From Bacteroidia bacterium (lineage in GTDB: Bacteria; Bacteroidota; Bacteroidia; B-17B0; Aurantibacillaceae): 64,000 bases of DNA. Shown in pieces: positions 29,368-40,441 of this stretch. The stretch covers positions 1 through 64,000 of the forward strand of contig JAGNIU010000009.1 in assembly GCA_018000995.1 (NCBI GenBank), in the 5' to 3' direction. Position numbers and translations under genes: made by a program. How positions within the stretch are numbered: position 1 is the first letter of the stretch; every line of letters starts with the position of its first letter. Below the pieces are notes generated by a model. It was not told the origin of the DNA. It saw only the letters and a list, made by a program, of their open reading frames with translations, and searched no databases.

Positions 29368-30129
29368 TTATTCGAAGAGCTTATGATACTCTAAAACACT
29401 TACTAAAGTATCATAACCGCGGTAACCATATTCTTTGCGGGCGGTTTTAAAAGCTTCTTTTGATGTTTGTATATTGGTAATAAAATCAAGTTTAGGATTG
29501 TTTAAAGAAAATACCCAATAATAATCTTTGCCCTTTTCATCTTTGCACTTTCCAATAAATGCTGAATTATCAAAAGCAAATTCTGTAACACCAGGACGAC
29601 CTGTTTCAATTTCACCGTTGTCATTTACATTAAATTCAATAACATTTTTCTCATCAAAAAGTGTTGCCGTTTCTAATACATCAACCGAGTGTAATGAATA
29701 AGGATAAGTTAAAGGCATTCGGTGATAATCTGCAAAACCATAATACACATAAAATTCTTTTGGAGCATTGGTTTCGTTGTTCATCGCTTCGAACTCCTTT
29801 AATTTTTTAATGGTTTCGTTCGTATTTAAATCATCATACTTATAAGAGGAATCTAATTTCTGTAATTCCTCCATCGATTCTTCAAATTTTTGTTCAACAT
29901 GCTGACCTAAATCTTTTACGGTATTCACCACCTTGCTAACGAATAAGAAAATGGAGAATAATAAAGTCAACAAAGCAATTACTCCTGCAATTAACCAATT
30001 CCATTTGTGTTTATGTGATTGCGATAAACGGATCACAAAAAATATAAAACAAATTAAAAAGCCAACGCCCGATAAAATAATAAAAGCAATATAGGCTAAG
30101 GCGTGAAAAAAAACGGATGAATCTTGCAT
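29368..30129 (-). CDS. Membrane-anchored protein of unknown function
   Basis: 253 residues. Two hydrophobic segments at the N-terminus (about 8-33, ALAYIAFIILSGVGFLICF; and about 44-65, LIAGVIALLTLLFSIFLFV) are followed by an acidic coiled-coil-like stretch (VEQKFEESMEELQKLD, about 78-120) and a soluble beta-rich domain to residue 253 with aromatic turns (FYVYYGFADYHRMPLTYPYS). No family recognised. It converges on the last adhesin gene across a shared terminator and follows the carboxyltransferase gene on the same strand by 79 bases, with a short repeat hairpin between, so co-transcription is possible but unproven. Confidence 0.75.
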   Translation of the reverse strand: MQDSSVFFHALAYIAFIILSGVGFLICFIFFVIRLSQSHKHKWNWLIAGVIALLTLLFSIFLFVSKVVNTVKDLGQHVEQKFEESMEELQKLDSSYKYDDLNTNETIKKLKEFEAMNNETNAPKEFYVYYGFADYHRMPLTYPYSLHSVDVLETATLFDEKNVIEFNVNDNGEIETGRPGVTEFAFDNSAFIGKCKDEKGKDYYWVFSLNNPKLDFITNIQTSKEAFKTARKEYGYRGYDTLVSVLEYHKLFE

Positions 30130-30181
30130 GACGTTATTATAATTGGCTTTGTTTTATGTTTCAGCATTTGCCTTCGAACAG

Positions 30182-30202
30182 ATCCTGAAACGAGTTCAGG
30201 AT
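30182..30202. repeat. Short palindrome between the carboxyltransferase gene and the membrane protein gene
   Basis: ATCCTGAA pairs with TTCAGGAT around ACGAG, six bases past the carboxyltransferase stop codon. Perfect 8-bp stem without T run; may be a dispersed REP-like element or an mRNA 3' stabiliser. Confidence 0.45.
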
Positions 30203-30208
30203 GACCGA

Positions 30209-31750
30209 CTACAAAGGTATATTACCGTGTTTCTTCTTCGGTAATTGATCCACTTTATTCTCCAACATTTTAAAAGCGCGGATTAATTTCTGACGCGTTT
30301 CTTCAGGTTTAATAACCTCATCAATAAACCCACGTTCAGCAGCACGGTAAGGATTCGCAAACATCGTTTGATACTCCGCTTCTTTCTCTTTCCATTTTGC
30401 GTCTTTATCTTTTGCGGTAGAAATTTCGCCTTTAAAAATAATTTCCGCAGCACCCTTTGCTCCCATCACCGCAATTTCAGCACTTGGCCAAGCGTAATTC
30501 ATATCTGCACCAATGTGTTTACTGTTCATTACATCATACGCTCCGCCATAAGCTTTGCGGGTAATCACTGTGATTCTTGGAACAGTTGCTTCGCTGAATG
30601 CATATAATAATTTAGCCCCATTGGTAATAATCGCGTTCCACTCTTGATCTGTGCCTGGTAAAAAACCGGGAACATCTTCAAATACTAATAATGGAATATT
30701 AAAACTATCGCAGAAACGAACAAAGCGCGCTGCTTTAGTGGATGAATGAATATCTAAAACCCCTGCTAAAACAGCGGGTTGATTTGCTACAATTCCAATA
30801 CTTTTCCCTGCTAAACGTGCAAAACCAACAACAATATTTTCTGCAAAATGTTTATGTACTTCTAAAAAACTATCTGCATCAATAACGCCTTCAATTACCT
30901 CGCGCATATCGTAAGGCTGATTAGCGTTATCCGGAATAATTGAATTTAATTGTGTTCTGATCTCGTTACCCATTTCATACGGAACAGAAGGCGCGTCTTC
31001 TTCGCAATTCTGTGGCATGTAACTTAATAATTGTTTGATATGATTAATCGCTTCGATTTCATTGGCACAAGCAAAATGCGTTACACCACTTTTTGAAGCG
31101 TGCGTCATTGCACCACCTAATTCTTCACTGGTCACTTCTTCGTGTGTTACAGTCTTCACCACATTCGGACCAGTAACAAACATGTATGATGTGTTTTCAA
31201 CCATTAAAATAAAATCAGTCATAGCAGGCGAATAAACAGCCCCACCAGCACAAGGACCCATAATACCTGATAATTGAGGAATAACGCCGCTAGAGCGAAC
31301 ATTACGGTAAAAAATATCTGCATAACCACCAAGAGAAACAACTCCTTCTTGAATTCGGGCTCCACCGCTATCATTTAAACCAATTACAGGCGCGCCATTT
31401 TGCATAGCGAGGTCCATAATTTTACAAATTTTCTCAGCGTGTGTTTCTGATAATGAACCACCGAAAACAGTAAAATCCTGAGAGAAAACGTAAGTTAATC
31501 GTCCGTTTACAGTACCGTAACCGGTAACAACTCCATCACCTAAATATTTTTCCTTTTCTAAACCAAAATCGTTGCTGCGGTGAGTTACCATCATCCCGAT
31601 TTCTTCGAAACTTCCTTCGTCCATTAAAAAATGAACACGTTCACGCGCCGTTAATTTTCCTTTTTTGTGTTGCGCGTCAATTCGTTTTTGTCCGCCGCCT
31701 AAAAGTGCTTCGGCTTTTTTCTGTTCCAGTATATTTAATTTTGAAGTCAT
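30209..31750 (-). CDS. Acyl-CoA carboxylase carboxyltransferase subunit (propionyl-CoA carboxylase beta-like)
   Basis: Transfers carboxyl from carboxybiotin to an acyl-CoA, giving methylmalonyl-CoA if the substrate is propionyl-CoA. 513 residues, the normal length. Two crotonase-like halves are visible: the N-half with acyl-CoA oxyanion [19 protein letters not shown] and [12 protein letters not shown] (about 125-138), and the C-half with [19 protein letters not shown] and carboxybiotin oxyanion [10 protein letters not shown] (about 400-409). It ends KHGNIPL, as is usual for this family. No biotin carboxylase or biotin-carrier gene is nearby, so its partners lie elsewhere. Methylmalonyl-CoA decarboxylase alpha subunits (MmdA) are close relatives and cannot be excluded by sequence alone. 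A -7-like TAAATTTA lies at 31768-31775. Confidence 0.88.
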   Translation of the reverse strand: MTSKLNILEQKKAEALLGGGQKRIDAQHKKGKLTARERVHFLMDEGSFEEIGMMVTHRSNDFGLEKEKYLGDGVVTGYGTVNGRLTYVFSQDFTVFGGSLSETHAEKICKIMDLAMQNGAPVIGLNDSGGARIQEGVVSLGGYADIFYRNVRSSGVIPQLSGIMGPCAGGAVYSPAMTDFILMVENTSYMFVTGPNVVKTVTHEEVTSEELGGAMTHASKSGVTHFACANEIEAINHIKQLLSYMPQNCEEDAPSVPYEMGNEIRTQLNSIIPDNANQPYDMREVIEGVIDADSFLEVHKHFAENIVVGFARLAGKSIGIVANQPAVLAGVLDIHSSTKAARFVRFCDSFNIPLLVFEDVPGFLPGTDQEWNAIITNGAKLLYAFSEATVPRITVITRKAYGGAYDVMNSKHIGADMNYAWPSAEIAVMGAKGAAEIIFKGEISTAKDKDAKWKEKEAEYQTMFANPYRAAERGFIDEVIKPEETRQKLIRAFKMLENKVDQLPKKKHGNIPL

Positions 31751-31830
31751 GCTATTTTATTATGGCATAAATTTAAGATAAAAATCAAGAAAGATTATCA
31801 AGTTAACAGCTGTATTCAAATTAAAATTAG

Positions 31831-31903
31831 GCCACAAAAACACTAAACCACAAAATTTTCACAAAAGCTTTAGTGGGATTTAGAGTTTTTGTGCTTTCGT
31901 GGC
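31831..31903. repeat. Imperfect inverted repeat between the carboxyltransferase and terC-like genes
   Basis: GCCAC-AAAAACACT at the left pairs with AGAGTTTTTGTG and GTGGC at the right, with the centre AT-rich (CACAAAATTTTCACAAAAG). The arms are built from near-repeats of CACAAA/CACTAA, a composition unlike the coding neighbours, typical of dispersed intergenic repeats. Confidence 0.4.
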
Positions 31904-31923
31904 AAAAATTAAGCCGGCAAAAT

Positions 31924-32700
31924 TTAAGGTTTCTTCTCCTCTTCCAATGTTGGTGAACGCAATTCAACCGCTTTAACCGTTTTCTTTCTGAACCTTAAGT
32001 TAAGTAGTTCAACTGCAAACGAGAAGGCCATGGCGAAGTAAATATAACCTTTCGGGATTTGGAGTTTTTCAACATGAACGCCTTCAATTACCAATAGAAC
32101 GGCTATCAACACAAGGAAAGAAAGTGCCAGAATTTTAAAGGTTGGATGCTTATGAATGAAGGCTGAAATCCGTGGCGCGAAATAAAACATCACCACCATA
32201 CTTATAATTACAGCAGTCATCATAATCACAAAATTATTAGCCATACCAATGGCGGTTACAATTCCATCAATACTAAACACCATATCAATTAAAATAATTT
32301 GAATAATGATGGCTTTAAAAGTAGCGGGCTTTTTATTTTCGGCTTTTAGTTTTTCATCAGGGTCTTCGCCTTCTAATTTATTGTGTATTTCGAGAGTGGA
32401 ATTCACCAATAAAAACAAACCCCCTGCCAACATAATTACATCTTTTAATTCAACGGGGTGACCAAACATGGTAAATAAAATATGCTCCCCTTTTAGTAAA
32501 TATCCCAATAGAAAAAGGAAAAGAAGGCGCATCGCAATACCAGTGAGCATCCAAATTAAGCTCGCTTTTTTTACCTGACTTCTTTCGAGACGACTTAAAA
32601 CTATCGATACAAAAATTACGTTATCGATACCCAATAAAATTTCCATTAAGGTTAATGGAATAAGGCTTAAGAGGGCTTCGGTTGAAAATAAATTTTCCAT
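31924..32700 (-). CDS. TerC-family integral membrane protein
   Basis: 258 residues with seven to eight hydrophobic segments. TerC proteins are inner-membrane proteins linked to tellurite resistance and, in several bacteria, to Mn2+ export or metalation of exported enzymes. The signature acidic motifs are both present within membrane segments: EILLGIDNVIF (about 20-30) and IDMVFSIDGI (about 138-147). A charged cytoplasmic loop (KLEGEDPDEKLKAENKKP) separates the two halves. No ter operon partners are nearby, which favours the stand-alone metal-homeostasis role over tellurite resistance. Preceded on its strand by the terminator of the barrel-protein gene. Confidence 0.88.
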   Translation of the reverse strand: MENLFSTEALLSLIPLTLMEILLGIDNVIFVSIVLSRLERSQVKKASLIWMLTGIAMRLLFLFLLGYLLKGEHILFTMFGHPVELKDVIMLAGGLFLLVNSTLEIHNKLEGEDPDEKLKAENKKPATFKAIIIQIILIDMVFSIDGIVTAIGMANNFVIMMTAVIISMVVMFYFAPRISAFIHKHPTFKILALSFLVLIAVLLVIEGVHVEKLQIPKGYIYFAMAFSFAVELLNLRFRKKTVKAVELRSPTLEEEKKP

Positions 32701-32726
32701 AACTAAATAAATTACGGGCTTAAATT

Positions 32727-32765
32727 AATAAAAAAAGCCCTCAGCTCAAGGCAGAAGGCTTTTTC
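32727..32765 (-). terminator. Rho-independent terminator after the small barrel protein gene
   Basis: On the minus strand AAAAAGCC...GGCTTTTTT encloses an inner TTCTG/..GAGGG mismatch region and ends in a T run (A run on plus at 32730-32736). Confidence 0.7.
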
Positions 32766-32780
32766 ATTTTTTAATTTAAT

Positions 32781-33455
32781 TTAGAATTTGATACTGAACC
32801 CTGCGTTTATATAAGATATTCCATACCCTGCCTCAGCAAACAAACCGAAATTCTTTGCAAAATACCAACGGGCACCCGCAAAAACTGAGTATGCCGGATA
32901 AGCAAAACTTTGCGTGTATGTGTAAGGGTCTTTTTTACCGGGATCATTCGTCTCGTAATTGTGTATCTGAAAACGCATGCCGATAACAACGCCAGCATAC
33001 ACCTCAGCATTTTTACTATTTAAAACATCCCAATGATAAGCAGCTCTGGCAGCAACCATATAATAATTCCATTTGTGATGTGAATAATAGGTGTAATAAT
33101 TTAATCCGTTATCGTAATACGAATAATCGTATTTATAATACTGATGCTGAAATCCAAGGTAAGCGCCAACACCTAAATATCCGGGGCCTAATTTTTTCTT
33201 TAAAGCCTGTTCGTAGGTTAAACTAAATGCAGGTGTTGTGCCTGAACTAAATCCTGCCCCGCGAGAAATAGAATGGTAACTTCTGCTGCCAAATCCTACA
33301 CCTAAATTGATGATATGTGTATTCTCATCAAAACATTTTTCACCACCCTCATTTTGTTGTAAAAATGATTTTTTCTCTTTTTTAAGCGGACGTTCATCTG
33401 CAATGGAAGGAAGAGAAAGTGCCGCAATTATCAATGTAAAAAATATTTTTTTCAT
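32781..33455 (-). CDS. Predicted outer-membrane beta-barrel protein, unknown function
   Basis: 224 residues. Signal peptide (LIIAALSLPSIA, cleavage about residue 19), a short polar linker with one Cys (GGEKCFDENTH), then alternating aromatic strands with Tyr-rich turns (YYKYDYSYYDNGLNYYTYY) and a final strand AGFSIKF ending in Phe, as in 8-stranded OmpX/OmpW-like barrels. No specific family recognised. Single gene with its own terminator; divergent from gyrB across a 248-base AT-rich region in which no clear minus-strand -7 box was found. Confidence 0.75.
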   Translation of the reverse strand: MKKIFFTLIIAALSLPSIADERPLKKEKKSFLQQNEGGEKCFDENTHIINLGVGFGSRSYHSISRGAGFSSGTTPAFSLTYEQALKKKLGPGYLGVGAYLGFQHQYYKYDYSYYDNGLNYYTYYSHHKWNYYMVAARAAYHWDVLNSKNAEVYAGVVIGMRFQIHNYETNDPGKKDPYTYTQSFAYPAYSVFAGARWYFAKNFGLFAEAGYGISYINAGFSIKF

Positions 33456-33679
33456 GTCTTTTTTTGTTGTTTGAGTAATTTATACTCTTCAAAATTCGTC
33501 ATTTTTTTGATGCATTTTACATCAAAATGTTACATAATTATTGATTAGGTTTTAAACAAAAAAGCGACATAAATTTATATCGAAAAAACAAGAAAATGTT
33601 ATTAACATTTGTTAGTAAAAATCACTCCTAAAATCGTCCGAAAAACCAATGAAATTCGATATATTTAAAGATTAATTAG

Positions 33680-35659
<1,980 letters not shown>

Positions 35660-35663
35660 AAGC

Positions 35664-35697
35664 ACAAAGGGTTGGATGAAAGTTCAACCCTTTTTTT
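35664..35697 (+). terminator. Rho-independent terminator after gyrB
   Basis: AAAGGGTTG (35666-35674) pairs with CAACCCTTT (35685-35693) and runs into T7. The T run merges with the -7 box of the next gene. Confidence 0.88.
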
Positions 35698-35704
35698 ATT
35701 TTTG
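35697..35704 (+). promoter_or_regulatory. -7 promoter box of the TPR-SpoIIE gene
   Basis: TATTTTTG matches TAnnTTTG exactly and ends 4 bases before the ATG. TTG at 35672-35674 lies 22 bases upstream. The -33/-7 region overlaps the gyrB terminator. Confidence 0.5.
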
Positions 35705-35708
35705 TTAA

Positions 35709-37832
35709 ATGATAAAAACACGGTTAGGGATTACTGCACTGGCTATTTTGTTTTCTGTTCTCTGTTTTTCACAAAATTCCAAATTACATAAAATTGATTC
35801 TCTCAAAAAAGTTATTGAGTTGGGTACCGTGCACGATACCGTTAAACTTAATGCCATAATAAAAATATGTTATGATTTAACCGGTGATGATCCGGAAATG
35901 GTTTATAAATATGGGGCACGTGGAATTGAACTTGCTAAAAAGTATGATCTGAAAAATAAAATGGCCGACATCTATACGGCTGTTGGTACCACCTTCAAAA
36001 ATCAGGATAAATTAGATACCGCAGAGTACTGCCAGAAAAGTGCGCTCACCATTTTTAAAGAAATTAACCATACAAAAGGTATTTCAAGAGCCTTAAATAA
36101 TTTAGGAATAATAGAAAAACAACGGGGTAATTATGGTCGTTCTCTCGAATATTATTTTCAATCATTAGAGCCGCTAAATAAAGAAAAAGACAAAGCTGAT
36201 TTTGCGCGTGTTTATACCAATATTGGCATTGTATATAAACATCTTAAAAACTGGGAGAAGGCTATTGAATATCAGCACCTCTGCATTTCAATTTACGGCG
36301 AATTAAAAGATACTATAAAAATGGCTAAGGCCATGAGTAACCTTGGAATTGTTTACAAAGAACAAGGTAAATTATCTGAAGCAAAAGAAACCATAAAAAA
36401 AGCACTTCTCTATATAGTTACAAAAGGTGGCGAAAAACAAAGTAAAGGACAACTTTATGAAACACTTGGTGGCATTTATCAATTAGAAAAAGATTATCAC
36501 ATGGCACAAGATTGCTATGAGAAATCGATTGAAATACATAAAGAATTGGGAAATCGAGAGGCTGTTGCTCTTTGTTTATCCAATGAAGCAAAGCTGTTTA
36601 TTGCGATGGGTAACTATCCTAAAGCCAAAATAAAAATTGATGAAGCTTTCACAATTGCTAACGATTTGAAACATTTTAAATTGTTGCTTGATATGTATGC
36701 AACCTATTCGCAATACCATATTGCTATTAAGGATTTCAAATCTGCATATACTTATCTTGAGAAGTTTCAAAAGCTAAATGATTCGGTTTTTACCAATGGT
36801 TTATCGCTCCAAATTTCTGATATGGAGAAAAAATTACAAAATGAAAAACGTCAGAAAGAAATTGAAATGCTCAAAAAAAACGAAACCATTCGTGATAGTG
36901 AGTTAAAACGTCAAAAACTAATTACATATGGACTAGGTCTTTTTATATTAATAATTGTTGTTCTTGGGTTTTTCATTTACAAAAATTTACGCGACAAAAA
37001 GAAAGCCTACTTATTACTTGAACGAAAAAATAATGAAGTAGAAAGTCAGAAATTAATTATTGAAGAAAAAAATAAAGATATTATTGATAGTATAAAATAT
37101 GCCGAACGATTGCAGAAGACGATTTTACCACCAATGAAAATCATTAACGAAATTGTTCCGGATTCGTTTGTATTTTTTAAACCAAAAGATATTGTGAGCG
37201 GCGATTTTTACTGGATTGAAAGAACAAAAGAGGGCGTTTTATTTGCTGTTATTGATTGTACAGGTCATGGTGTTCCGGGTGCCATGATGAGCTTAGTAGG
37301 AAATAATTTATTGAATAAGATTGTAAAGGAAAAAGGGATTTGTAGTCCGCAAAAAATACTAAATGAATTATTAGCCGAATTATTCTTGGCCTTACGCCAG
37401 GATACTGAAGAGATTAAAGCTAATGATGGTATGGACTTAACCATTTGCTTGTTTAATTCGGCAACCAATATATTAACTTATGCCGGTGCTTTCAACCCTG
37501 TGTTGATTGCGCGTGATAGTGAAATTATTGAATTAAAAACCGATAAATTTAGTGTTGGTAAATATGCTTACGAACATAATTTCACCTACAAAGAACAAAC
37601 TTTTGAATTACGAAAAAATGATGTTGTTTATTTAAGTACTGATGGTTATAGTGATCAGTTTGGAGGTAATAAAGGGAAAAAGTTGATGAGAAAAAATTTC
37701 TATTTACTGCTCCAAAAAATTTCCCACTTAAATAAAGATGAACAGATTTTAAAAATTGAAGAGAATTTTAATAACTGGAAAGGTACTTACGAGCAATTGG
37801 ACGACATTACCGTTTTTGGTTTCAGAGTTTAA
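35709..37832 (+). CDS. TPR-repeat sensor with C-terminal SpoIIE/PP2C-type phosphatase
   Basis: 707 residues. Signal peptide or N-terminal anchor (AILFSVLCFSQ), about seven TPRs in the periplasm (about 60-370; for example ARVYTNIGIVYKHLKNWEKA), a coiled coil, one membrane span (about 404-425, YGLGLFILIIVVLGFFIY), a cytoplasmic coiled coil (IIEEKNKDIIDSIKYAERLQ), and a SpoIIE-type phosphatase about 490-706. Metal-binding acidic motifs are present: KDIVSGDFYW, AVIDCTGHGVPGAMMS, DGMDLTICLF, YLSTDGYSDQFGG and DDITVFGF. It should dephosphorylate a Ser/Thr-phosphorylated partner, typically an anti-sigma-factor antagonist, in response to a periplasmic signal; no STAS or anti-sigma gene is adjacent. 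Its stop abuts the convergent MarR stop. Confidence 0.9.
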   Translation: MIKTRLGITALAILFSVLCFSQNSKLHKIDSLKKVIELGTVHDTVKLNAIIKICYDLTGDDPEMVYKYGARGIELAKKYDLKNKMADIYTAVGTTFKNQDKLDTAEYCQKSALTIFKEINHTKGISRALNNLGIIEKQRGNYGRSLEYYFQSLEPLNKEKDKADFARVYTNIGIVYKHLKNWEKAIEYQHLCISIYGELKDTIKMAKAMSNLGIVYKEQGKLSEAKETIKKALLYIVTKGGEKQSKGQLYETLGGIYQLEKDYHMAQDCYEKSIEIHKELGNREAVALCLSNEAKLFIAMGNYPKAKIKIDEAFTIANDLKHFKLLLDMYATYSQYHIAIKDFKSAYTYLEKFQKLNDSVFTNGLSLQISDMEKKLQNEKRQKEIEMLKKNETIRDSELKRQKLITYGLGLFILIIVVLGFFIYKNLRDKKKAYLLLERKNNEVESQKLIIEEKNKDIIDSIKYAERLQKTILPPMKIINEIVPDSFVFFKPKDIVSGDFYWIERTKEGVLFAVIDCTGHGVPGAMMSLVGNNLLNKIVKEKGICSPQKILNELLAELFLALRQDTEEIKANDGMDLTICLFNSATNILTYAGAFNPVLIARDSEIIELKTDKFSVGKYAYEHNFTYKEQTFELRKNDVVYLSTDGYSDQFGGNKGKKLMRKNFYLLLQKISHLNKDEQILKIEENFNNWKGTYEQLDDITVFGFRV

Positions 37833-38282
37833 TTAACCTCTGGCTTTATCAAGCAGATCGTTTAATTGTTTTACTTCTGATAGCGATAAATTTTTGAAAG
37901 TGTTTTTAAATTCTTCATCCACATAATCAAGAGATTTCAACAACTCAAGACCTTTATCTGTAATTAAAAGATCAACATTTCTTCGGTCATTCGGACATTC
38001 TCTCCGTTCAACAAAACCTTTTGCTTTTAATTTATCGACGATACGTGAAGCATCACTCATTCTGTCGAGCATTCTTTCTTTAACCAATTTTAAATTACAA
38101 GGTTCCGGATATTGTCCGCGTAAAATACGGAGAACGTTGTATTGTTGTGGGGTAATATCTTGATTTCTGAAGACTTCATGATTTTTATAACTCATCCAGT
38201 TATAAGAGTACGAAATATTAACAGCCAGTTTATGAAACTCGCTTTTGAATTTTTTTTGTTGTATTTCGTCTTCCAATCTCAC
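37833..38282 (-). CDS. MarR-family transcriptional regulator
   Basis: Winged-helix repressor; 149 residues from the GTG at 38282. The frame also opens from ATG 38309, but that start lies inside a terminator stem and upstream of a perfect promoter whose -7 box (38295-38288) is itself within that longer frame, so GTG 38282 or TTG 38276 (giving MEDEIQQKKFKSEFHK) is more likely. The winged helix is clear: ITPQQYNVLRILRG, LVKERMLDRMSDASRIVDKL (recognition helix) and wing RRECPNDRRNVDLLITDKG. It follows a YceI gene on the same strand. The palindrome in the yceI promoter (38984-39011) is its most likely operator. Ligand unknown. Confidence 0.88.
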   Translation of the reverse strand: MRLEDEIQQKKFKSEFHKLAVNISYSYNWMSYKNHEVFRNQDITPQQYNVLRILRGQYPEPCNLKLVKERMLDRMSDASRIVDKLKAKGFVERRECPNDRRNVDLLITDKGLELLKSLDYVDEEFKNTFKNLSLSEVKQLNDLLDKARG

Positions 38283-38287
38283 TTGCC

Positions 38288-38317
38288 CAAAAATAGAATA
38301 AAATCCCATCACACCAA
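38288..38317 (-). promoter_or_regulatory. Promoter of the MarR gene
   Basis: Minus strand TTTG (38318-38315), 19 bases, TATTTTTG (38295-38288): a full match to TTTG-N19-TAnnTTTG, ending 5 bases before GTG 38282. It decides the start of the regulator. Confidence 0.65.
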
Positions 38318-38337
38318 AGAGGAGTAATGGGATTTTT
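38299..38337 (-). terminator. Terminator after yceI overlapping the longer MarR frame
   Basis: AAAATCCCAT (38336-38327 on minus) pairs with ATGGGATTTT (38309-38300) around a 17-base loop; weak T run after it. It ends the yceI transcript 8 bases past the stop and overlaps the MarR promoter. Confidence 0.65.
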
Positions 38338-38343
38338 TGTGTA

Positions 38344-38940
38344 TTATGCTTTATTTAATTCAATAGTACAATCAATTTTTACATCTTCACTCACTACAAC
38401 TCCACCCGCTTCCAATGCAGCATTCCATTTTAAACCGTAATCAACACGATTTAATTTTCCTGTAATTTTAAAAGCGTATTTGGTATTGCCCCAAGGATCT
38501 TTTACCGTTTTAGAAGCGCCAATTGCAGTTAATTTTACTTTTTTAGTTACACCGTGCATCGTTAAATCACCTTCTAAATCGTAAGTGCCTTTAACTTTTC
38601 CTGCTTTCATTGATGTGGCTTTGAAAGTCATTTTCGGAAATTTCTCAACATCAAAAAAATCGGCGCTCTTTAAATGTCCGTCGCGTTTTTCGTCATCTGT
38701 ATTAATTGAATTCACATCTACAGAGAATTCAATTTTAGCATCTGTAAAATCCATGTCTGATTTTGAAGCTACCGTTCCTTCGTACACTTTAAATTTTCCT
38801 TCGGTTTCGCTCACCATTAAATGGGTTACCGCAAATCCTAATTTACTGTGTGATCCGTCAACTTTCCAGTTGGTTTGTGCATTGAAGCCCCACGACACTA
38901 CTAAAAGTGCAGCGATGGCAGTTTGTTTTAAAGTTTTCAT
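38344..38940 (-). CDS. YceI-family periplasmic lipid-binding-like protein
   Basis: 198 residues: signal peptide (IAALLVVSWGFNAQ) and the YceI lipocalin-like barrel (TNWKVDGSHSKLGFAVTHLM at the start, SADFFDVEKFPKMTFKATS and GDLTMHGVTKKVKLTAIG in the middle). Family knowledge: YceI proteins bind polyisoprenoid-type lipids in the periplasm and are often stress- or base-inducible; the physiological role is unclear. Upstream is a strong promoter overlapped by a palindrome, and downstream is the MarR regulator on the same strand. This yceI-MarR pairing suggests repression by the MarR protein. Length and all family motifs are normal. Confidence 0.93.
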   Translation of the reverse strand: MKTLKQTAIAALLVVSWGFNAQTNWKVDGSHSKLGFAVTHLMVSETEGKFKVYEGTVASKSDMDFTDAKIEFSVDVNSINTDDEKRDGHLKSADFFDVEKFPKMTFKATSMKAGKVKGTYDLEGDLTMHGVTKKVKLTAIGASKTVKDPWGNTKYAFKITGKLNRVDYGLKWNAALEAGGVVVSEDVKIDCTIELNKA

Positions 38941-38967
38941 TTTGTTTATGGTTTAAGATTTATACCA

Positions 38968-39011
38968 CAAATATATGTGTTATAACATCTATTGTTGCAA
39001 CAATAAATGTT
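38968..39011 (-). promoter_or_regulatory. yceI promoter with overlapping MarR-type operator palindrome
   Basis: On the minus strand the -7 box TATATTTG (38975-38968) is exact. Centred 22 bases upstream is the perfect palindrome ATTGTTGCAACAAT (38991-39004), flanked by AACAT and ATGTT arms (38984-39011), which covers the -33 TTG. A 14-28 bp palindrome over the -33 element is the classical place for a MarR repressor. Confidence 0.65.
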
Positions 39012-39678
39012 AAATCTTTATAGAAATGAAATTAAGTGGTTCTAAATCAGATAAATGAATTTTATCAATCCGAATCCGTTTTAAAGTCTGAACCCTAAAT
39101 CCAAGCGTTTTACACATTCTTCTTATCTGTTTATTCTTGCCTTCCGTTAAAATAATCCGGAACGATTTTGAATTAAGCTTTTCTATAAAACATGGTAAGG
39201 TCACGCAAATTCCAATATCTAAACCGTGTCCCATTTTCTCAACAAATTCTTCATCAATTTCTTTATCCACTTCAACAATATATTCCTTTTCTTTTTTGTG
39301 CTGAGGGCGCGTTATACTATTTACCCACCTCCCATTATTCGAAATAAGCAATAAACCTTCCGATGCTTTATCTAATCGTCCGGCTACAATAAATTCTCCC
39401 GTAAAGGGAAAAACAGTACTTAAATTATCTTTAATATCTAAACTAAAAGTGGATTCAATTCCGGGAGGTTTGTGTAATGCATAATATTTATATTCGGGTA
39501 TCGACTTTAGAATTTCACCATCCAATTTTAATTCATCCTCATCATTTAGCACTTCATTCTCCGTTATTACTTTTCCATTAACGGTTAATTTACCTGATGA
39601 AATTAAAGCGCCCGCGGTTTTATTTGTGTAATTTAACCGATGAATTAAGAAGTATTTTACGCGCAATCTAAAACTCAT
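39010..39678 (-). CDS. RsuA/RluB/RluF-family pseudouridine synthase
   Basis: Converts specific uridines of rRNA to pseudouridine. 222 residues: N-terminal S4 RNA-binding domain about 3-55 ([28 protein letters not shown]), then the catalytic domain. The catalytic Asp is Asp103 in [14 protein letters not shown], and [10 protein letters not shown] and [12 protein letters not shown] are the other family motifs. The target cannot be told by eye; the overall look is closest to RluF (23S rRNA) enzymes. No neighbours with a related role. Its stop lies inside the outer arm of the yceI operator. Confidence 0.9.
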   Translation of the reverse strand: MSFRLRVKYFLIHRLNYTNKTAGALISSGKLTVNGKVITENEVLNDEDELKLDGEILKSIPEYKYYALHKPPGIESTFSLDIKDNLSTVFPFTGEFIVAGRLDKASEGLLLISNNGRWVNSITRPQHKKEKEYIVEVDKEIDEEFVEKMGHGLDIGICVTLPCFIEKLNSKSFRIILTEGKNKQIRRMCKTLGFRVQTLKRIRIDKIHLSDLEPLNFISIKI

Positions 39679-39705
39679 TCCGCTAAATTACATAAATGCA
39701 ATGTC

Positions 39706-40431
39706 ATGCAAGAGATAATTAAGATAACCGACATATCTAAAGTATATAAAATAGGGACTGAAACTATTTATGCCTTACAAAAAATTGATCTTTCTATTTT
39801 TAAAAACGAATACGTTGCTTTAATGGGTCCTTCCGGTAGCGGAAAATCTACTTTAATGAATATTTTAGGTTGCTTAGATACTCCATCAAGTGGCGAATAC
39901 ATTTTAAATAATAACTCGGTTGCCACTATGACCGATAACGAATTGGCAGAAGTGCGTAATAAGGAAATCGGTTTCGTTTTTCAAACATTTAATTTATTGC
40001 CACGTAATTCTACTCTCGAGAACGTTGCGCTTCCTTTAGTATATGCAGGCATACCTAAAGCCGAACGCGAAGCTCGCGCTAAGGAAGTTTTAGAACAAGT
40101 TGGTTTAGGAAATCGTATGCAACATAAACCAAATGAACTATCGGGTGGACAAAGACAACGTGTTGCTATTGCCCGCGCCTTAGTTAACAAACCTGCTATT
40201 ATATTAGCTGATGAACCAACCGGAAATTTAGATAGTAAAACATCCGTTGAGATTATGGGTTTATTTGAAGAAATTCACAAAAACGGAAACACCATAATTT
40301 TAGTAACTCACGAAGAAGATATTGCCAATCACGCGCACCGGATTGTAAGGTTAAAAGATGGCTTGGTGGAGAGTGATAAACCCAATACCTCCATTATCAC
40401 ATACAAATCCCGTATGGAAACAATGGGTTGA
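39706..40431 (+). CDS. ABC transporter ATPase, LolD/MacB type
   Basis: 241-residue nucleotide-binding subunit. Walker [10 protein letters not shown] (41-49), Q-loop [10 protein letters not shown], signature LSGGQRQR (about 144-151), Walker [14 protein letters not shown] and the H-loop LVTHEEDIA. The EPTGNLD and [10 protein letters not shown] motifs place it with LolD/MacB/FtsE ATPases, which drive mechanotransmission-type transporters rather than import. No FtsX-like permease is adjacent, so the partner must be encoded elsewhere; a LolA-like gene lies 24 kb away but linkage is not implied. 21 bases before the -7 box region of the next gene. Confidence 0.92.
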   Translation: MQEIIKITDISKVYKIGTETIYALQKIDLSIFKNEYVALMGPSGSGKSTLMNILGCLDTPSSGEYILNNNSVATMTDNELAEVRNKEIGFVFQTFNLLPRNSTLENVALPLVYAGIPKAEREARAKEVLEQVGLGNRMQHKPNELSGGQRQRVAIARALVNKPAIILADEPTGNLDSKTSVEIMGLFEEIHKNGNTIILVTHEEDIANHAHRIVRLKDGLVESDKPNTSIITYKSRMETMG

Positions 40432-40441
40432 TTTTTTTTAG

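Noticed and set aside
31924-32700. Tellurite-resistance operon
   Set aside because: Only a TerC-family gene is present; terABDEF partners are absent, and the TerB-like domain at 44609 is part of an unrelated transporter.
39706-40431. Lipoprotein export operon (LolCDE) call for the ABC ATPase
   Set aside because: No permease gene is adjacent and LolD, MacB and FtsE ATPases look alike; the specific symbol is not supported.
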